This document shows, piece by piece, positions 9,509 through 19,514 of a DNA stretch of 64,000 nucleotides. The notes beneath the pieces are model-generated. The model had not been told where the DNA came from. It did not search any database and saw only the letters and a program-made list of their open reading frames with translations. How positions within the stretch are numbered: position 1 is the first letter of the stretch; every line of letters starts with the position of its first letter. This DNA is from JBARKJ01 sp963698885. Lineage in GTDB: Bacteria; Nitrospirota; JACRHJ01. The position numbers and the translations under genes were made by a program. Where the stretch lies: contig CAVOSJ010000004.1 in assembly GCA_963698885.1 (NCBI GenBank), forward strand, positions 248,001 to 312,000. Direction: 5' to 3'.

Positions 9509-9790
9509 ATGGAAAAGAAAATCGAACGGTGGATAGATGTTTATACCACTTATGACGAGTCCGAGGCCGTGATCATCCAGGGGTTCCTGGAAAACGAAGG
9601 CATCCCCTGCCTCGTAGAGTCGTCGAAGGACGCGCGGTTACCTTTTTTGTCGGGAAAAATGGGCCAGATTAAAATCCTCGTGCATCCCGAAGATTTTGCC
9701 AAGGCGGGCAAGGTGATGGAGGCGGCCAGGGCCGCAGGTCCGGAAGGCCCGGAAGGCATGGCGGGTGCGGCGGGCACGAGTCAGGTTTAA
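9509..9790 (+). CDS. DUF2007 family protein (putative signal-transducing)
   Basis: A 93-residue protein. Its core (WIDVYTTYDESEAVIIQGFL, ENEGIPCLVES, GQIKILVHPEDFAKAGKVM) matches the small alpha/beta DUF2007 domain, which is structurally PII-like. The tail is a flexible Ala/Gly-rich segment. Biochemical role is unknown; the family is often described as putative signal-transducing. It is followed 26 nt later by the acyl-CoA synthetase gene, which probably shares its promoter. Confidence 0.8.
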   Translation: MEKKIERWIDVYTTYDESEAVIIQGFLENEGIPCLVESSKDARLPFLSGKMGQIKILVHPEDFAKAGKVMEAARAAGPEGPEGMAGAAGTSQV

Positions 9791-9816
9791 ATTCCTAAAA
9801 GGGGGCAACTCTGAGT

Positions 9817-11338
9817 TTGACGCTTGGCGGGCGGCTTGGTTTAACCGCGAGACAATACCCTTCCCGGACGGCGCTTTCGTTTGAGGGGCGGAAAATTTCT
9901 TACCGCGAGCTGGATACCCTTTCCACCGCGTTCGCCGGTTCCCTTAAATCCCTTGGCCTTAAACGAGGCGATGCCGCCGCGCTGTTGCTTAACAACTCTC
10001 CCGAATTCGTAATCGCGTACTTCGGAATAATCAAGGCCGGCGCCGCCGCCGTGCCGCTTAATACCTTTCTGGCCGCCCCTGAAATAGAGTACATCCTCTC
10101 CGACTGCAAGGCAAAAATCCTCGTCACGTCGCCCGAATTCAAGGATAAAGCCGCCGGCCTTCCCGATACGGTCAAGATTATAAACTGCGGCGGTCAGGGA
10201 AGCGAATTTGGCGGTCTGATAAGCGGGCGTAGCGGCGGCCCGGCTCCGGCTGCCGCCGAGACGGCTGGCGGCGGGGGCGGCGAGATTGGCGCGGAGGAAG
10301 AAGCCCGCGGCGATACTCTATACCTCCGGCACGACCGGAAAGCCCAAGGGCGCGGTGCTTACGCACAAGAACCTCCTGTCCAACGCCGACGCAGGCGTGA
10401 AGATGTTCAAGGTGACCAGGAAGGACCGTTTCCTTCTCTTCCTTCCCATGTTCCACGCCTTCTCTTTCATGGTGTGCATGCTCCTGCCGATAACGGTCGG
10501 CGCAAGGGTTATAATCCTCAAGTCCGTAAAGCCTTTCTCAAGGGTAATAAAGGCGGTGGTACTGGGCAGGGCGACTTTTTTCATCGCCATCCCGCCCGTT
10601 TACAACCTGCTGTCCATGAAGCGTTTCCCAAGGCTCATCTTCAGGCTCCTCCCGCTTCGGATATGCGTCAGCGGCGCGGCCCCGCTGCCCTCCGACACCC
10701 TGGAGCGCTGGGATAAGAACTACCCCGTCCCGCTGCTTGAGGGCTACGGCCTGACGGAGGCATCCCCGATAGTCTCGTGCAACCCTCTTGACGGCGTGCG
10801 CAAACCCGGCTCGGTGGGCGTCCCGCTACCCGGCATAGAGGTGCGGATAATCTCGGAGGACGGGGCCGGGTTGCCCCCTGGCCAGGTGGGAGAGATAACC
10901 GTACGCGGCCCGAACGTCATGCGTGGATATTTAAACGCGCCGCAGGAGACGGCCGACGTCCTGAAAGACGGCTGGCTCCTGACAGGCGACCTGGGCTATC
11001 TCGACAAAGACGGCTATATATTTATCGTGGACAGGAAGAAGGACCTTATCATATCGCACGGCATGAACATCTACCCGAGAGAAGTGGAGGAGGCGCTGTA
11101 CGCCCACCCGGCGGTGCGTCAGGCGGCGGTGGTTGGCGTAAAGGATGCCGGACGCGGAGAGGTGCCCAAGGCGTTCGTTTCGGTGCATGAAGGGCATACC
11201 GTGACAGAGAAGGAGCTGAAGGCGTTTCTAAAAAAACGCCTCGCCTCGTTCAAACTGCCGAGACAGGTAGAGCTAATGGAAAATCTGCCGACAAATCCCA
11301 CAGGGAAAATTCTGAAAAAAGAACTTCGGAGGTCCTGA
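9817..11338 (+). CDS. long-chain fatty-acid--CoA ligase (AMP-forming), single frameshift
   Basis: The N-terminal frame (MTLGGRLGLTARQYPSRTAL through YILSDCKAKILVTSPE) and the C-terminal frame (AAILYTSGTTGKPKGAVLTH to the stop at 11338) together encode about 506 residues of the AMP-binding/ANL superfamily. The C-terminal part holds the P-loop TSGTTGKPKG, EGYGLTEASP, TGDLGYLDKDGY and the catalytic lysine in PTNPTGKILKKEL. The enzyme activates carboxylic acids to acyl-CoA via acyl-AMP. The frame changes by +1 near 10255-10300 in a GGC-rich stretch. The start is TTG after a GGGGG ribosome site. The break is probably a sequence insertion rather than true decay, since both halves are well conserved. 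Confidence 0.8.
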
Positions 11339-11397
11339 TACTCCCATCACTTCTTGACATTGCCCCTCCGGCAATCTATATTGGGAGTTTGCAGGTT

Positions 11398-12021
11398 TTA
11401 AAATAAGCCCGGCAGGAACATGTAGCGGGTTTTCCCGGCGTAATCGCGGTAGGCGGGGTCCAGGTGCAGCAGTTTCTCCTCGTATGAGGCCCGGAGGTAG
11501 CATGCGATGACGAAGCCCAGGAAAATCAGCAAGTTACGAGGCGAGAACGAAATGCAGATTAACCCTAAATCGAAGATTATATAAAAAGAATATATCGGAT
11601 GGCGGACGAACCGGTACAGGCCGTTTTGTTTTATCCCCCTGTTTGCCGGAACCACCCCGAACGAACAGCCTAAGGTGACGATGGCGGCGATGCCCGCGAG
11701 CAGCGCGGTAATCATAATGGAATATACAGGCACCAGAAAGGCTTCGGGTACGAGCGGACGGTTTGACCAGACATAAAAAGTCCCTATAAAAGAGCCGATA
11801 ATGGCTATAATCCATTCCTTTATTTCCTTGGAAACCTTTTCCGGGGGACGCCTGAGCAGGAAGAGCGCGGTCAAAGAGCCGTTTCGTGTCAGAATCGCCA
11901 TGCTGATCAGGAATCGCCAGATGGTATCCTGCCGCCCTACCGGGTTACTGTACACAGTGACGCCAAGCCAGCAAATGGCGACTGCCGCATTGGTAATGTA
12001 GTGATTGCTTTTTGAAGTCAT
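11398..12021 (-). CDS. isoprenylcysteine carboxyl methyltransferase-like membrane protein
   Basis: A 207-residue integral membrane protein with about five hydrophobic helices. The C-terminal RFVRHPIYSFYIIF and YEEKLLHLDPAYRDYAGKT are the conserved ICMT/PEMT signature (RHPxY...E..L...P.Y..Y) that binds S-adenosylmethionine. Members methylate lipids or prenylated groups; the substrate cannot be read here. The gene is convergent with the acyl-CoA synthetase (60-bp gap) and divergent from the small gene at 12135, and no operon partner is seen. Confidence 0.75.
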   Translation of the reverse strand: MTSKSNHYITNAAVAICWLGVTVYSNPVGRQDTIWRFLISMAILTRNGSLTALFLLRRPPEKVSKEIKEWIIAIIGSFIGTFYVWSNRPLVPEAFLVPVYSIMITALLAGIAAIVTLGCSFGVVPANRGIKQNGLYRFVRHPIYSFYIIFDLGLICISFSPRNLLIFLGFVIACYLRASYEEKLLHLDPAYRDYAGKTRYMFLPGLF

Positions 12022-12134
12022 ACGGTCTCTGGGTTTAAAAGGTTATCATAATGACTCATACTTATAATTAAGCCAGATAATGAACGTACTGTCAAATCGA
12101 TTTTTACACTAACCTCATTATTAAAGGAGAAGCA

Positions 12135-12383
12135 ATGGTCAGGAACGAGACTGAGATACGCGCGAAAATAAAAGACAGCATGAAGGCGCTTGAAGATTTT
12201 GCGGTCAAGACCGAGGTGGAGCCGGAGGATTTCTTCAAGGTGGCCCGCCAGGCGACTTACCTGACGGCGCTGTACTGGGTACTCGGGGAAGATGTGCCCA
12301 AAGAGGTAACCGGTCTTGCAGTGCCGATCGTGAAGAAACTGGGAGAGGCCCAGGCAGCCGAGGCAAAGAAGCCGAAGAAGTAG
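12135..12383 (+). CDS. small conserved-looking soluble protein
   Basis: An 82-residue protein beginning MVRNETEIRAKIKDSMK, with AAAGGAGA 5-6 nt before the ATG. It is predicted helical and ends in a Lys/Ala-rich tail (AQAAEAKKPKK). No family is recognised. It is a single-gene unit closed by the strong terminator at 12446-12475. Confidence 0.6.
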   Translation: MVRNETEIRAKIKDSMKALEDFAVKTEVEPEDFFKVARQATYLTALYWVLGEDVPKEVTGLAVPIVKKLGEAQAAEAKKPKK

Positions 12384-12445
12384 TCCCAACGCGGCTAATC
12401 GCCTTGAGTTACGTGACGGTAACGAAGCGCACGTTGCTCAAATAA

Positions 12446-12475
12446 AAAAAGGAGGCTTTTTCAAGCCTCCTTTTT
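12446..12475. terminator. bidirectional intrinsic terminator
   Basis: A 13-bp stem (AAAAAGGAGGCTT with AAGCCTCCTTTTT) and TTTC loop, with A-tract and T-tract on either side. It can terminate the small gene (plus) and the sat-apr-qmo operon (minus), whose last stop is about 140 bp away. The gap 12476-12616 holds three imperfect CGAACTTYAC repeats and nothing else recognised. Confidence 0.85.
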
Positions 12476-12616
12476 AAATATCACATAAGTACCACTGAAA
12501 CCTGCGGCTTCATCCTATCCCGCAACGCTCACCCGAACTTCACAGCGCCCGCTCGAACTTTACTGTTGCCCGGATGCCGTCCGAACTTTACGCCCGCCCG
12601 GAGTGGCAGCCGGAGT

Positions 12617-13759
12617 TCAGGAAGCGGAGCTCAGTTCTCTCCCGGTATGCTTGGCGAAAACCATTGCGGTGGTCCTGTAGAACATGTGCGCGAGCTTCGA
12701 GTACGGCGCGTAAATGAACAGGGTCAGGATGAGCATCAGGTGAATCGCATAGACGGCGTAAGCGGCCGGCGCGACATTAGCAATCCTCAGGACTTCCGCG
12801 CCAAAACCGGTTAAGCCTATGAAGAGCACAAGGTACAGAAGCGCCCAGTCGAAAGTGGAGCCGGTATAGCCTTCCTTGTCGGCCTTTGCCTTGCGGTTTC
12901 TCACAAGCAGGATAGAGCCTATGATCAGCATGGCGGCGCCAGCGTTGCCAAGCCATTTCAGCGGGTTTGCCAGGGAGGAATACTCACCCGGCTTCCAGCC
13001 CAGGGCATAGAGGTAGAAAACCGCCCATGCGGTGGTTATGGCAAGCGCGATGAAGCTGAACAGTACCAGCAGATGCGGGGTCTTCCTGTCCCTGTTCACG
13101 CCGCAGGAGGAAAACACGTTGTGCTTCAGCACCTGTCCAATAGTGGGCAGGATGCTGGGAAGCGCGTTTCTGCCCGTAAACTTCCCGAGCCCCGCGCCGT
13201 CGCAGATATCGTTCCAGAACTTCATTACCCCGACGAACGCCGAAGCCAGCGCGAATAAAAACACCAGCGTAAAGAGCGGGTCGACCACGTGGATGGGGAA
13301 GAAGTCGTTGAATATCAACTCCTTCTTCGAATACTGCGCCATCAGGTCCAGGTGCCCCAGCGCCCCGAGTATCCCCAGTATTATTATGGCCGGGATAACC
13401 ATGGAGGCTAAAAGCCCTTTGTTCGCTATGGCCGCGAGCGCCTTTACCGGGGCGTATTTCTCTATAGTCGCCTTCCGGAGCGCACCAAGCACCTCGCCCG
13501 GCTTCGCGCCGCGCGGGCAGTTGGTGGTGCAGTCCCCGCAGTTATGGCAGAGCCATACGTCCGGGTCCGCGGCAAGCTTGTCCTTGAGTCCCCACTGCGC
13601 CCAGACCATTTCCTTGCGCGGGAATGGGCTGCCTGCGGGGGCTATTTTGCAGACCACGGAGCAGGTCGCGCACTGGTAGCATTTTTTCAGTGATTCGGCT
13701 CCGGAAGCCGTCAAGCCTTTTATAAAATCGAGATCAGGCTCAATGATTGTCCCATTCAT
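12617..13759 (-). CDS. qmoC: quinone-interacting oxidoreductase subunit QmoC
   Basis: The 380-residue product starts at ATG 13759 (MNGTIIEPDLDFIKG), preceded by GGAGG; a TTG two codons upstream is rejected as too close to that site. The N-terminal half is an HdrC-like ferredoxin domain with two 4Fe-4S motifs (CYQCATCSVVCK and CHNCGDCTTNCP). The C-terminal half has six hydrophobic helices like the cytochrome b/NarI-type HdrE domain that binds quinone and heme. Within QmoABC it links menaquinone to APS reductase. It is the last gene of the operon. Confidence 0.93.
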   Translation of the reverse strand: MNGTIIEPDLDFIKGLTASGAESLKKCYQCATCSVVCKIAPAGSPFPRKEMVWAQWGLKDKLAADPDVWLCHNCGDCTTNCPRGAKPGEVLGALRKATIEKYAPVKALAAIANKGLLASMVIPAIIILGILGALGHLDLMAQYSKKELIFNDFFPIHVVDPLFTLVFLFALASAFVGVMKFWNDICDGAGLGKFTGRNALPSILPTIGQVLKHNVFSSCGVNRDRKTPHLLVLFSFIALAITTAWAVFYLYALGWKPGEYSSLANPLKWLGNAGAAMLIIGSILLVRNRKAKADKEGYTGSTFDWALLYLVLFIGLTGFGAEVLRIANVAPAAYAVYAIHLMLILTLFIYAPYSKLAHMFYRTTAMVFAKHTGRELSSAS

Positions 13760-13769
13760 CGTCAACCTC

Positions 13770-16061
13770 CTAAAAGCCCTTGAAAGGATTTGGGCCCATT
13801 GCTTTTATTTCCTCAACCATCTTGTCCAGGATAGCCGGAAGCTGGGCGTAATCCGAAGCGGTGACCTGTATCTGCTGGACGCGTTCAGGCTCGAGTGAGA
13901 GCCTCTGCAGCGTCTCCTGGACGTTGTCCATCCTCTTGTTGCACTGCTCGGAACCCTTGATGAAGTGGCACTGGTAATCTTCGCCGAACTTGCATCCCGC
14001 CATGATTATCCCGTCCACACCGCGCGAGAGGGCGTCCGCTATCCAGACCACGTTGACCGAGCCCAGGCACCGCACCGGAATCACGCGCAGGTTGTTGTGG
14101 TACGTGAGCCTGTTGATGCCCAGCATGTCGAGCGCCGGGTATGCGTCGTTCTCGCACATCAGGCAGATGAAACGCATCTGGGAGTCGTCGTCGGACGGCA
14201 CGTCCACCGCCTTTATCATCGAGCCGATTATGTCCACGGAGTAGTTCTTGAAAGAGATTATCCTCTGGGGACATGCGCCCATGCACACGCCGCAACGGCG
14301 GCAGCGGGTCGGGTTGGGCTTCGGCGTCCCCTTCTCGTCCTCGTCCAGGGTGCCGAACGGGCACTCCTCTGTACAGCGCTTGCACTGCGTGCAGGACTCC
14401 AGGCGGAACTCCGGATAGGTCATGTCTCCCGCCCTCGGGTGGACGGCCGCGCCCCTCGCGGTCAGTTCCAGGCACTGTATCGCCTTCAGCGCCGCGCCGG
14501 AGGCGTCACGAAGCGCCTCGCCCACGCCCATCGGGGAGCGTACCGCGCCCGCGGCATATATGCCGGTCCTCTGGGTCTCGTATGGGAAGCATATGTAGTG
14601 CGAGTCCGGGAAGCCGTACTCCAGCGTCGGGACTTCCGGTCCCTGGCGGTACTGAAGGTTCAGCACCGGCGCGGGCGTCGGGGGTTTTAAGCCTTGCGCC
14701 GCCTCGGCCGATTCGAATGCCAGCGTCCTGACGGGAAGCTCGTTGGAGGCCCGGTCAAGCGGCTTGGTGTTCGGGACCATGCCGGTAGCCAGCACCACCA
14801 GGTCCGTCCTTATCGACACCTTCTCGCCGATCAGGCTGTCCGACACTTCGACTAAAAGGCTACCGTTGCCTTCTTCGACAATGCCTACGACCTCGCCCTT
14901 CGTCAGGAATATTCCCGGGTCGTTCTGGGCAACTTTATAGTAGTTCTCGTAGAGCCCCGGAGTGCGCATGTCCTTATAGACTATTATCGCCTTCGCTTCG
15001 TCGGAGCTCTGACGGATATATCCGGCCTGCCTTAGTGAAGTCATGCAGCAGGTAGATGAGCAGTAGGGGAGATGCTGCGGGTCGCGCGAGCCGGCGCACT
15101 GTATGAACAGCACGCTCTTGGCGGCCTTACCGTCGGACGGCCTCTTTATGGAGCCTACCTTGGCCATTTCCTCTAACTGGACGCTCGTCACCACGTTCGC
15201 CAGGTTCCCGTAGCCGTACTTGTCAGCCAGGTTCGCGGGATCGTAAGGCTCGGAGCCCACCGCCATTATCACGGTGCCAATCTTCTCATTGGTCTCCGTG
15301 CCGCCGGACATTATCGTCACGTCGTACAGTCCGGGCGCGCCCGCCGTCTTGGTCACTTCGGCGTTCAGGTAAACTTTTATGTTGTTATCCGAGCGCACCT
15401 GCGCGATAAGCTCGCCCGCTATCGGCTCCTCCGCCACGGAGAAATCGCCTTTCGTGGGCAGCTGCATGTAGGACTTGGCGTTCCAGCCGCCCAGGGCGCC
15501 GGTCTTCTCGACCAGGACGACCTTGTATCCCATGAGCGAGGCGTCCAGCGCGGAGCGCATGCCGGTCACGCCGCCGCCGACGACGAGTATGGTCATCGTC
15601 AGGTCCTGCTTGAACGGCTCCGGCGGCTCCGCCTTCATCGCCTTCGCCTGCCCTATGCGGAGGTAGTCCGCCGCCATCATCTGGGTGGGGCCGTTGAACA
15701 CGATTTTTTCAGTCGGGGCCGCGTCTGAACCTTCCGCCGCCGGCTCCACGACTTTCTCGGCGCCAGGCTGAGACCAGGCGACGTGCTCGCGGATGTTCAC
15801 CCTTTCCAGCACCACCTGGGGGCCGTACTCGAATACGTCGTACATCACTCTGGGCGAACATGCGGCGATCACCACCGTGTTCACGCCGTCTTTAACGTCC
15901 GCGGCTATTTTCGCGGCGCCTTCCTTCCCGCAGAGGAAGGGGTGGACCGCGCACGTGGCTGCCTTCAGCCCTACAGTGGCCACCTTTTCGAGTTTCTCCA
16001 TATCCACGGCATCAGAGATGCCGCAGCCGGAACAAAGATAAATGCCGAGTTTCCTGTCCAT
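13770..16061 (-). CDS. qmoB: quinone-interacting oxidoreductase subunit QmoB
   Basis: A 763-residue HdrA-like flavoprotein. The N-terminal IYLCSGCGISDAVDMEKLE is typical of the family. A Rossmann FAD site VGGGVTGMRSALDASLMG lies near residue 160. Two 4Fe-4S ferredoxin motifs (CTQCKRCTEECPFG, CRRCGVCMGACPQ) lie near residues 555-600. A C-terminal FlpD/MvhD-like domain begins at FICLMCENDAYPALD. QmoB is thought to pass electrons between QmoA/C and AprBA, possibly by confurcation. It starts 5 nt after the qmoA stop and precedes qmoC by 10 nt. Confidence 0.94.
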   Translation of the reverse strand: MDRKLGIYLCSGCGISDAVDMEKLEKVATVGLKAATCAVHPFLCGKEGAAKIAADVKDGVNTVVIAACSPRVMYDVFEYGPQVVLERVNIREHVAWSQPGAEKVVEPAAEGSDAAPTEKIVFNGPTQMMAADYLRIGQAKAMKAEPPEPFKQDLTMTILVVGGGVTGMRSALDASLMGYKVVLVEKTGALGGWNAKSYMQLPTKGDFSVAEEPIAGELIAQVRSDNNIKVYLNAEVTKTAGAPGLYDVTIMSGGTETNEKIGTVIMAVGSEPYDPANLADKYGYGNLANVVTSVQLEEMAKVGSIKRPSDGKAAKSVLFIQCAGSRDPQHLPYCSSTCCMTSLRQAGYIRQSSDEAKAIIVYKDMRTPGLYENYYKVAQNDPGIFLTKGEVVGIVEEGNGSLLVEVSDSLIGEKVSIRTDLVVLATGMVPNTKPLDRASNELPVRTLAFESAEAAQGLKPPTPAPVLNLQYRQGPEVPTLEYGFPDSHYICFPYETQRTGIYAAGAVRSPMGVGEALRDASGAALKAIQCLELTARGAAVHPRAGDMTYPEFRLESCTQCKRCTEECPFGTLDEDEKGTPKPNPTRCRRCGVCMGACPQRIISFKNYSVDIIGSMIKAVDVPSDDDSQMRFICLMCENDAYPALDMLGINRLTYHNNLRVIPVRCLGSVNVVWIADALSRGVDGIIMAGCKFGEDYQCHFIKGSEQCNKRMDNVQETLQRLSLEPERVQQIQVTASDYAQLPAILDKMVEEIKAMGPNPFKGF

Positions 16062-16065
16062 TTGG

Positions 16066-17313
16066 CTAACTCCTGACTATCGACTGCATCGCCTTGAGAG
16101 CCGTCCCGGCCGCGTCCTGGATAGACGTCATAACGTCCGCCGGGCCTTTGGCCACCCCCGTAGAATATATCCCTGGCTTCTGCAGGTCCGCAAGGGCGAA
16201 ACCATCCTGGTTCACCACAGCCGCACCTGACGCGCCCCTCATTTCCGGCTCCATGCCGGTAGCAAGCACCAGCATGTCCACCGTCGCTTTTCTCTTGACG
16301 CCCGCAAACACGTCCTCCAACTCCACCGTGACGTCGCCTGTTTCCGGGTCTTCAAAGACCGCCGCGACCTTGCCCTTGGTGAGTTTTATGTTCTCGTCGG
16401 CCTCGGCGCGGTTAAGGAACTTCTCGTACCGCCCCGGCGTCCGGAGGTCTATGTAGAATATCTCCGCCGTCGAGTCCGGATACTGGTCCCTAAGGTAGAA
16501 CGCCTGCTTTATCGAGGCCATGCAGCATATGGACGAGCACTGCGTAAGATTGTTCTCGTCGCGGCTCCCGGCGCACTGTACGAAGCCGACAACCTTGGCC
16601 TCCTTGCCGTCCGAGGGGCGAAGTATCTTTCCGGCGGTCGGGCCGCCCGGAGATGCGAGGCGCTCCATCATGACGTTGGAGATTATATTTTTGGCCTTGC
16701 CTTCTCCCAGGATCGTCAGGTTCGCCATGTCGTAGGGCTTCCAGCCGGTCGCATATACTATGGAGCCGACCTTCAGCTCTGTCGTCTGCGGGGCCATGTC
16801 GAGCTCCACCGCGCCGTACTTGCAGGCGTCTTCGCAGGCCTTGCAGCCGGAGCCGCATGCGGGACGGTCTATGACGTATCTCATCGGGAACGACAGGTCG
16901 TGCGGCAGGTAAGCCGCTTTAGTCTTGTCCATGCCGTAGTTGAAGCTGTTCGCCCGCTCGGCGGGGCAGGCCTCGGCGCACTTGCCGCAGGATGTGCAGG
17001 CCGTGTTCACGTAGCGCGGGTTCGTCCTTACGCTGACCGTGAAATTGCCCGGGCCGCCTTCCACCTTCACCACTTCGCTCATCGTCATTACGTCGATGTC
17101 GGGGTTGGGGCGAATGCGCCTGAAGTTTATCTCCAGGCCGCAGTAGGGCGGGCACAACTTCGGGAAGTACTTGTTCAGCTGGGCCACCCTCCCGCCCAGG
17201 TAAGGGTTCCTTTCAATCAAGTGGACCTTGTACCCCACTTCGGCCGCTTCGACGGCAACGGATATCCCGCTTATGCCGCCTCCGATGACCAGAATGCTCT
17301 TGTTCTCCGCCAT
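16066..17313 (-). CDS. qmoA: quinone-interacting oxidoreductase subunit QmoA
   Basis: A 415-residue HdrA-type flavoprotein starting at MAENKSILVIGGGISGIS. The chosen ATG has GGAGAGG in front; the open frame continues 71 codons upstream but that part is intergenic hairpin sequence. FAD-binding GGGISG is near residue 9. Fe-S ligands are CTSCGKCAEACP near residue 105 and CGSGCKACEDACK near 150, with QCSSICCMASI later. It acts with QmoB and QmoC in electron flow between menaquinol and APS reductase. The 216-bp gap from aprA carries two hairpins. Confidence 0.94.
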   Translation of the reverse strand: MAENKSILVIGGGISGISVAVEAAEVGYKVHLIERNPYLGGRVAQLNKYFPKLCPPYCGLEINFRRIRPNPDIDVMTMSEVVKVEGGPGNFTVSVRTNPRYVNTACTSCGKCAEACPAERANSFNYGMDKTKAAYLPHDLSFPMRYVIDRPACGSGCKACEDACKYGAVELDMAPQTTELKVGSIVYATGWKPYDMANLTILGEGKAKNIISNVMMERLASPGGPTAGKILRPSDGKEAKVVGFVQCAGSRDENNLTQCSSICCMASIKQAFYLRDQYPDSTAEIFYIDLRTPGRYEKFLNRAEADENIKLTKGKVAAVFEDPETGDVTVELEDVFAGVKRKATVDMLVLATGMEPEMRGASGAAVVNQDGFALADLQKPGIYSTGVAKGPADVMTSIQDAAGTALKAMQSIVRS

Positions 17314-17432
17314 ACAGCCTCTCCGTTCATAAAATTCCAGGCGCTTATGTCCCGGATTCCAGGCACACGGCCCGAAGTGTTTAGGGGCACGCGACCCGGA
17401 GGTGTTGACCAATTGGGGAGCGACTCGCTCAT

Positions 17433-17509
17433 CCAATCCGGAAATATCCGCTGGCCGGAGATTTCCGGGTTGGACGATTGCCAGCCCGCGGACATTTCTG
17501 TCCGCGGGC
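17433..17509 (-). other. two intercistronic hairpins between aprA and qmoA
   Basis: The first is a perfect 11-bp stem with a 4-nt loop (GCCCGCGGACA/TGTCCGCGGGC, 17484-17509). The second is a 13-bp arm pair with one mismatch (17433-17445 with 17461-17473). They lie 3' of the aprA stop and before qmoA. There is no U-tract, so mRNA processing or stability is more likely than full termination. Confidence 0.6.
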
Positions 17510-17529
17510 CGACTCGTTTCAATCAATTA

Positions 17530-19455
17530 CTACTTCGCGGGGACGAGGTCCTTGTGAGCGACCTTGAAGCACTTCCACTCGCCGGTCTTCGGGTTGATCT
17601 TGGAGTTGACGAAGCACTTCCAGTTCGCTTCGTCCAGCTTCGGGAAATCGGTCCTGTAGAAGAAGCCCGGGTAGCGGGTCTCTTCCCTGAACATGATGTG
17701 GCGGAGGTGGGCTTCCGCGGTGAATATCCTGTGGTAGTTCTCCCAGCATCTCATCAGCTCGTGAAGGTCCTTGGCGGCCATCTTCTCGGCGTCTTCTTTC
17801 AGCCAGGTGAGGAGCTCGAGCGCCCTGTTCATCAGCGCGGCCGAGGTGTTGTAGTAGGTCGAAGTGCCGGCCACGTACTCGTCCATGATCTTGTTCAGAC
17901 GGTACATGAGCATCTTCGGCCTGATGTAGTTCGGGTTGATGTAGTCGTCCGTGGTCTCGTTCTTGTGGTCCTCGAAGGTCTTGAAGGGCTTCTGTATCTC
18001 GGCCGCGAAGTCCTTGCCGGTCTTGGATACGGTCGCCTTGAAGTCCTTGTTGTCCAGGCAGAACTTAACCATGGCCTTAGCCGCGATGCGCCCCTCGGCG
18101 TGTGAGCCGGAGGAGAACTTGTGGCCGGAGGCGCCAACGCCGTCGCCAGCCGTGAAGAGGCCCTGGACGGTGGTCATCCTGTTATATCCCCACTGCCACT
18201 CGGCGGGAGCGAAGTCATCCGGGCCGGAGACCCAGATTCCGCAGCAGCCGGAGTGAGAGCCGAGCATGTACGGCTCGGTCGGCATAAGCTCTGAGCCGAC
18301 GAGTTCCGGCTGGATGTTCATGCCAGCCCAGAGGCCGGCCTGACCGACGCACATGTCGAGGAAGTCTTCCCACGCCTCGGCTTCTAAGTGCTTGGCCTGC
18401 TTCTCGTCCATCGTCGCCGACAGCTCTTTCATCGCGGTGGCGGTGTCCATGTATATCGGGCCGTTGCCGTCCTTCATTTCCTTCAGCATCAGGTGGTTCC
18501 TGAGGCAGGTCGCGGGGACCGCGGCCAGGCCGTAAGGAGGATAGTCCTTCAGCATGTCGGCGTTCTTTATCATGTAGTTCTCGCCCATGGAGTTGGTCGC
18601 CTTCGCCTTGAAGAGAAGGAACCACGCGCCGACCGGGCCGTAGCCGTCCTTGAAGCGGGCGGGCACGAAGCGGTTTTCCATCATGGTCAGCTCTGCGCCG
18701 ACCTGGGCGGCCATCGTGTAGGTGGAGCCTGCGTTCCATACCGGATACCACGCGCGGCCCATGCCTTCCGCGACGGAACGCGGCCTGAAGATGTTGACGG
18801 CGCCGCCGGCGGCCAGCAGCATCGCGTTTGCGCGGATGAAGTAGATCTTGTTCTCGCGGGTGGAGAAACCAACCGCCGCCGCGATCCTGTTTTCTACCTT
18901 CTCGTCGAGTATCAGCTTGACGATGAACACCCTCTCAAGGATATTCTCTTCGCCCAGGGCCTTTTTCGCGGCCTCGGCGACGATGACCTTGTAGGACTCG
19001 CCGTTTATCATTATCTGCCACTTACCGGAGCGGACGGGCTTGCCGCCCTTGTCCAGGGGCTTGTCCTCGTCGCCAGCCTGCTTCCAGCAGGGAAGTCCCC
19101 ACTTCTCGAAGAGGTGGACGGAATCGTCGACGTGGCGACCCACGTCATAGATAAGGTCGTCCCTGACTATGCCCATGAGGTCGTTCTTGACCATGCGGAC
19201 GTAGTCGGCGGGGTCCTGGTCGCCCAGGTAGGTGTTGATGGCGGAAAGGCCCTGCGCGACGGCGCCGGAGCGGTCCATCGCAGCCTTGTCAACCAGGGTC
19301 ACCTTCAGGCCGTACTTCTTGGCCCAGGGCATAACCTCGAATGCCGCACCGCAGCAGGCCATGCCGCCGCCGATGAGCAGTATATCGGTATCCATCTCTA
19401 TTATCTGCGGGTCCTCACAAAATGAAGACGTGCAGCTTTCTCTCTCTAAAGACAT
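17530..19455 (-). CDS. aprA: adenylylsulfate reductase subunit alpha
   Basis: A full-length 641-residue FAD subunit of dissimilatory APS reductase. It begins near MDTDILLIGGGMACCGAAFE with the dinucleotide-binding GGGMACCG. Other landmarks are DRSGAVAQGLSAINTYLG, the substrate-region GRAWYPVWNAGSTYT and ASGHKFSSGSHAEGRIA. With AprB it reduces APS to sulfite and AMP in the cytoplasm (or runs in reverse in sulfur oxidisers). Gene order sat-aprB-aprA-qmoABC fits the reductive direction or disproportionation. Dsr genes, which would decide this, are not in the window. Confidence 0.97.
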   Translation of the reverse strand: MSLERESCTSSFCEDPQIIEMDTDILLIGGGMACCGAAFEVMPWAKKYGLKVTLVDKAAMDRSGAVAQGLSAINTYLGDQDPADYVRMVKNDLMGIVRDDLIYDVGRHVDDSVHLFEKWGLPCWKQAGDEDKPLDKGGKPVRSGKWQIMINGESYKVIVAEAAKKALGEENILERVFIVKLILDEKVENRIAAAVGFSTRENKIYFIRANAMLLAAGGAVNIFRPRSVAEGMGRAWYPVWNAGSTYTMAAQVGAELTMMENRFVPARFKDGYGPVGAWFLLFKAKATNSMGENYMIKNADMLKDYPPYGLAAVPATCLRNHLMLKEMKDGNGPIYMDTATAMKELSATMDEKQAKHLEAEAWEDFLDMCVGQAGLWAGMNIQPELVGSELMPTEPYMLGSHSGCCGIWVSGPDDFAPAEWQWGYNRMTTVQGLFTAGDGVGASGHKFSSGSHAEGRIAAKAMVKFCLDNKDFKATVSKTGKDFAAEIQKPFKTFEDHKNETTDDYINPNYIRPKMLMYRLNKIMDEYVAGTSTYYNTSAALMNRALELLTWLKEDAEKMAAKDLHELMRCWENYHRIFTAEAHLRHIMFREETRYPGFFYRTDFPKLDEANWKCFVNSKINPKTGEWKCFKVAHKDLVPAK

Positions 19456-19514
19456 ATCCTATCCTCCTTGGACTTTTTTAGTGAACTGTTCCGTCCCATA
19501 ACCCAATATACGGC

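Noticed and set aside
17314..17526. 71-codon N-terminal extension of QmoA
   Set aside because: It covers intercistronic hairpins and is not family-like; a good ribosome site marks MAENKS at 17313.
16900..19425. Long plus-strand open frames (401 and 345 codons) opposite qmoA and aprA
   Set aside because: They are shadows of highly conserved minus-strand genes in GC-rich DNA, without ribosome sites or recognisable domains.
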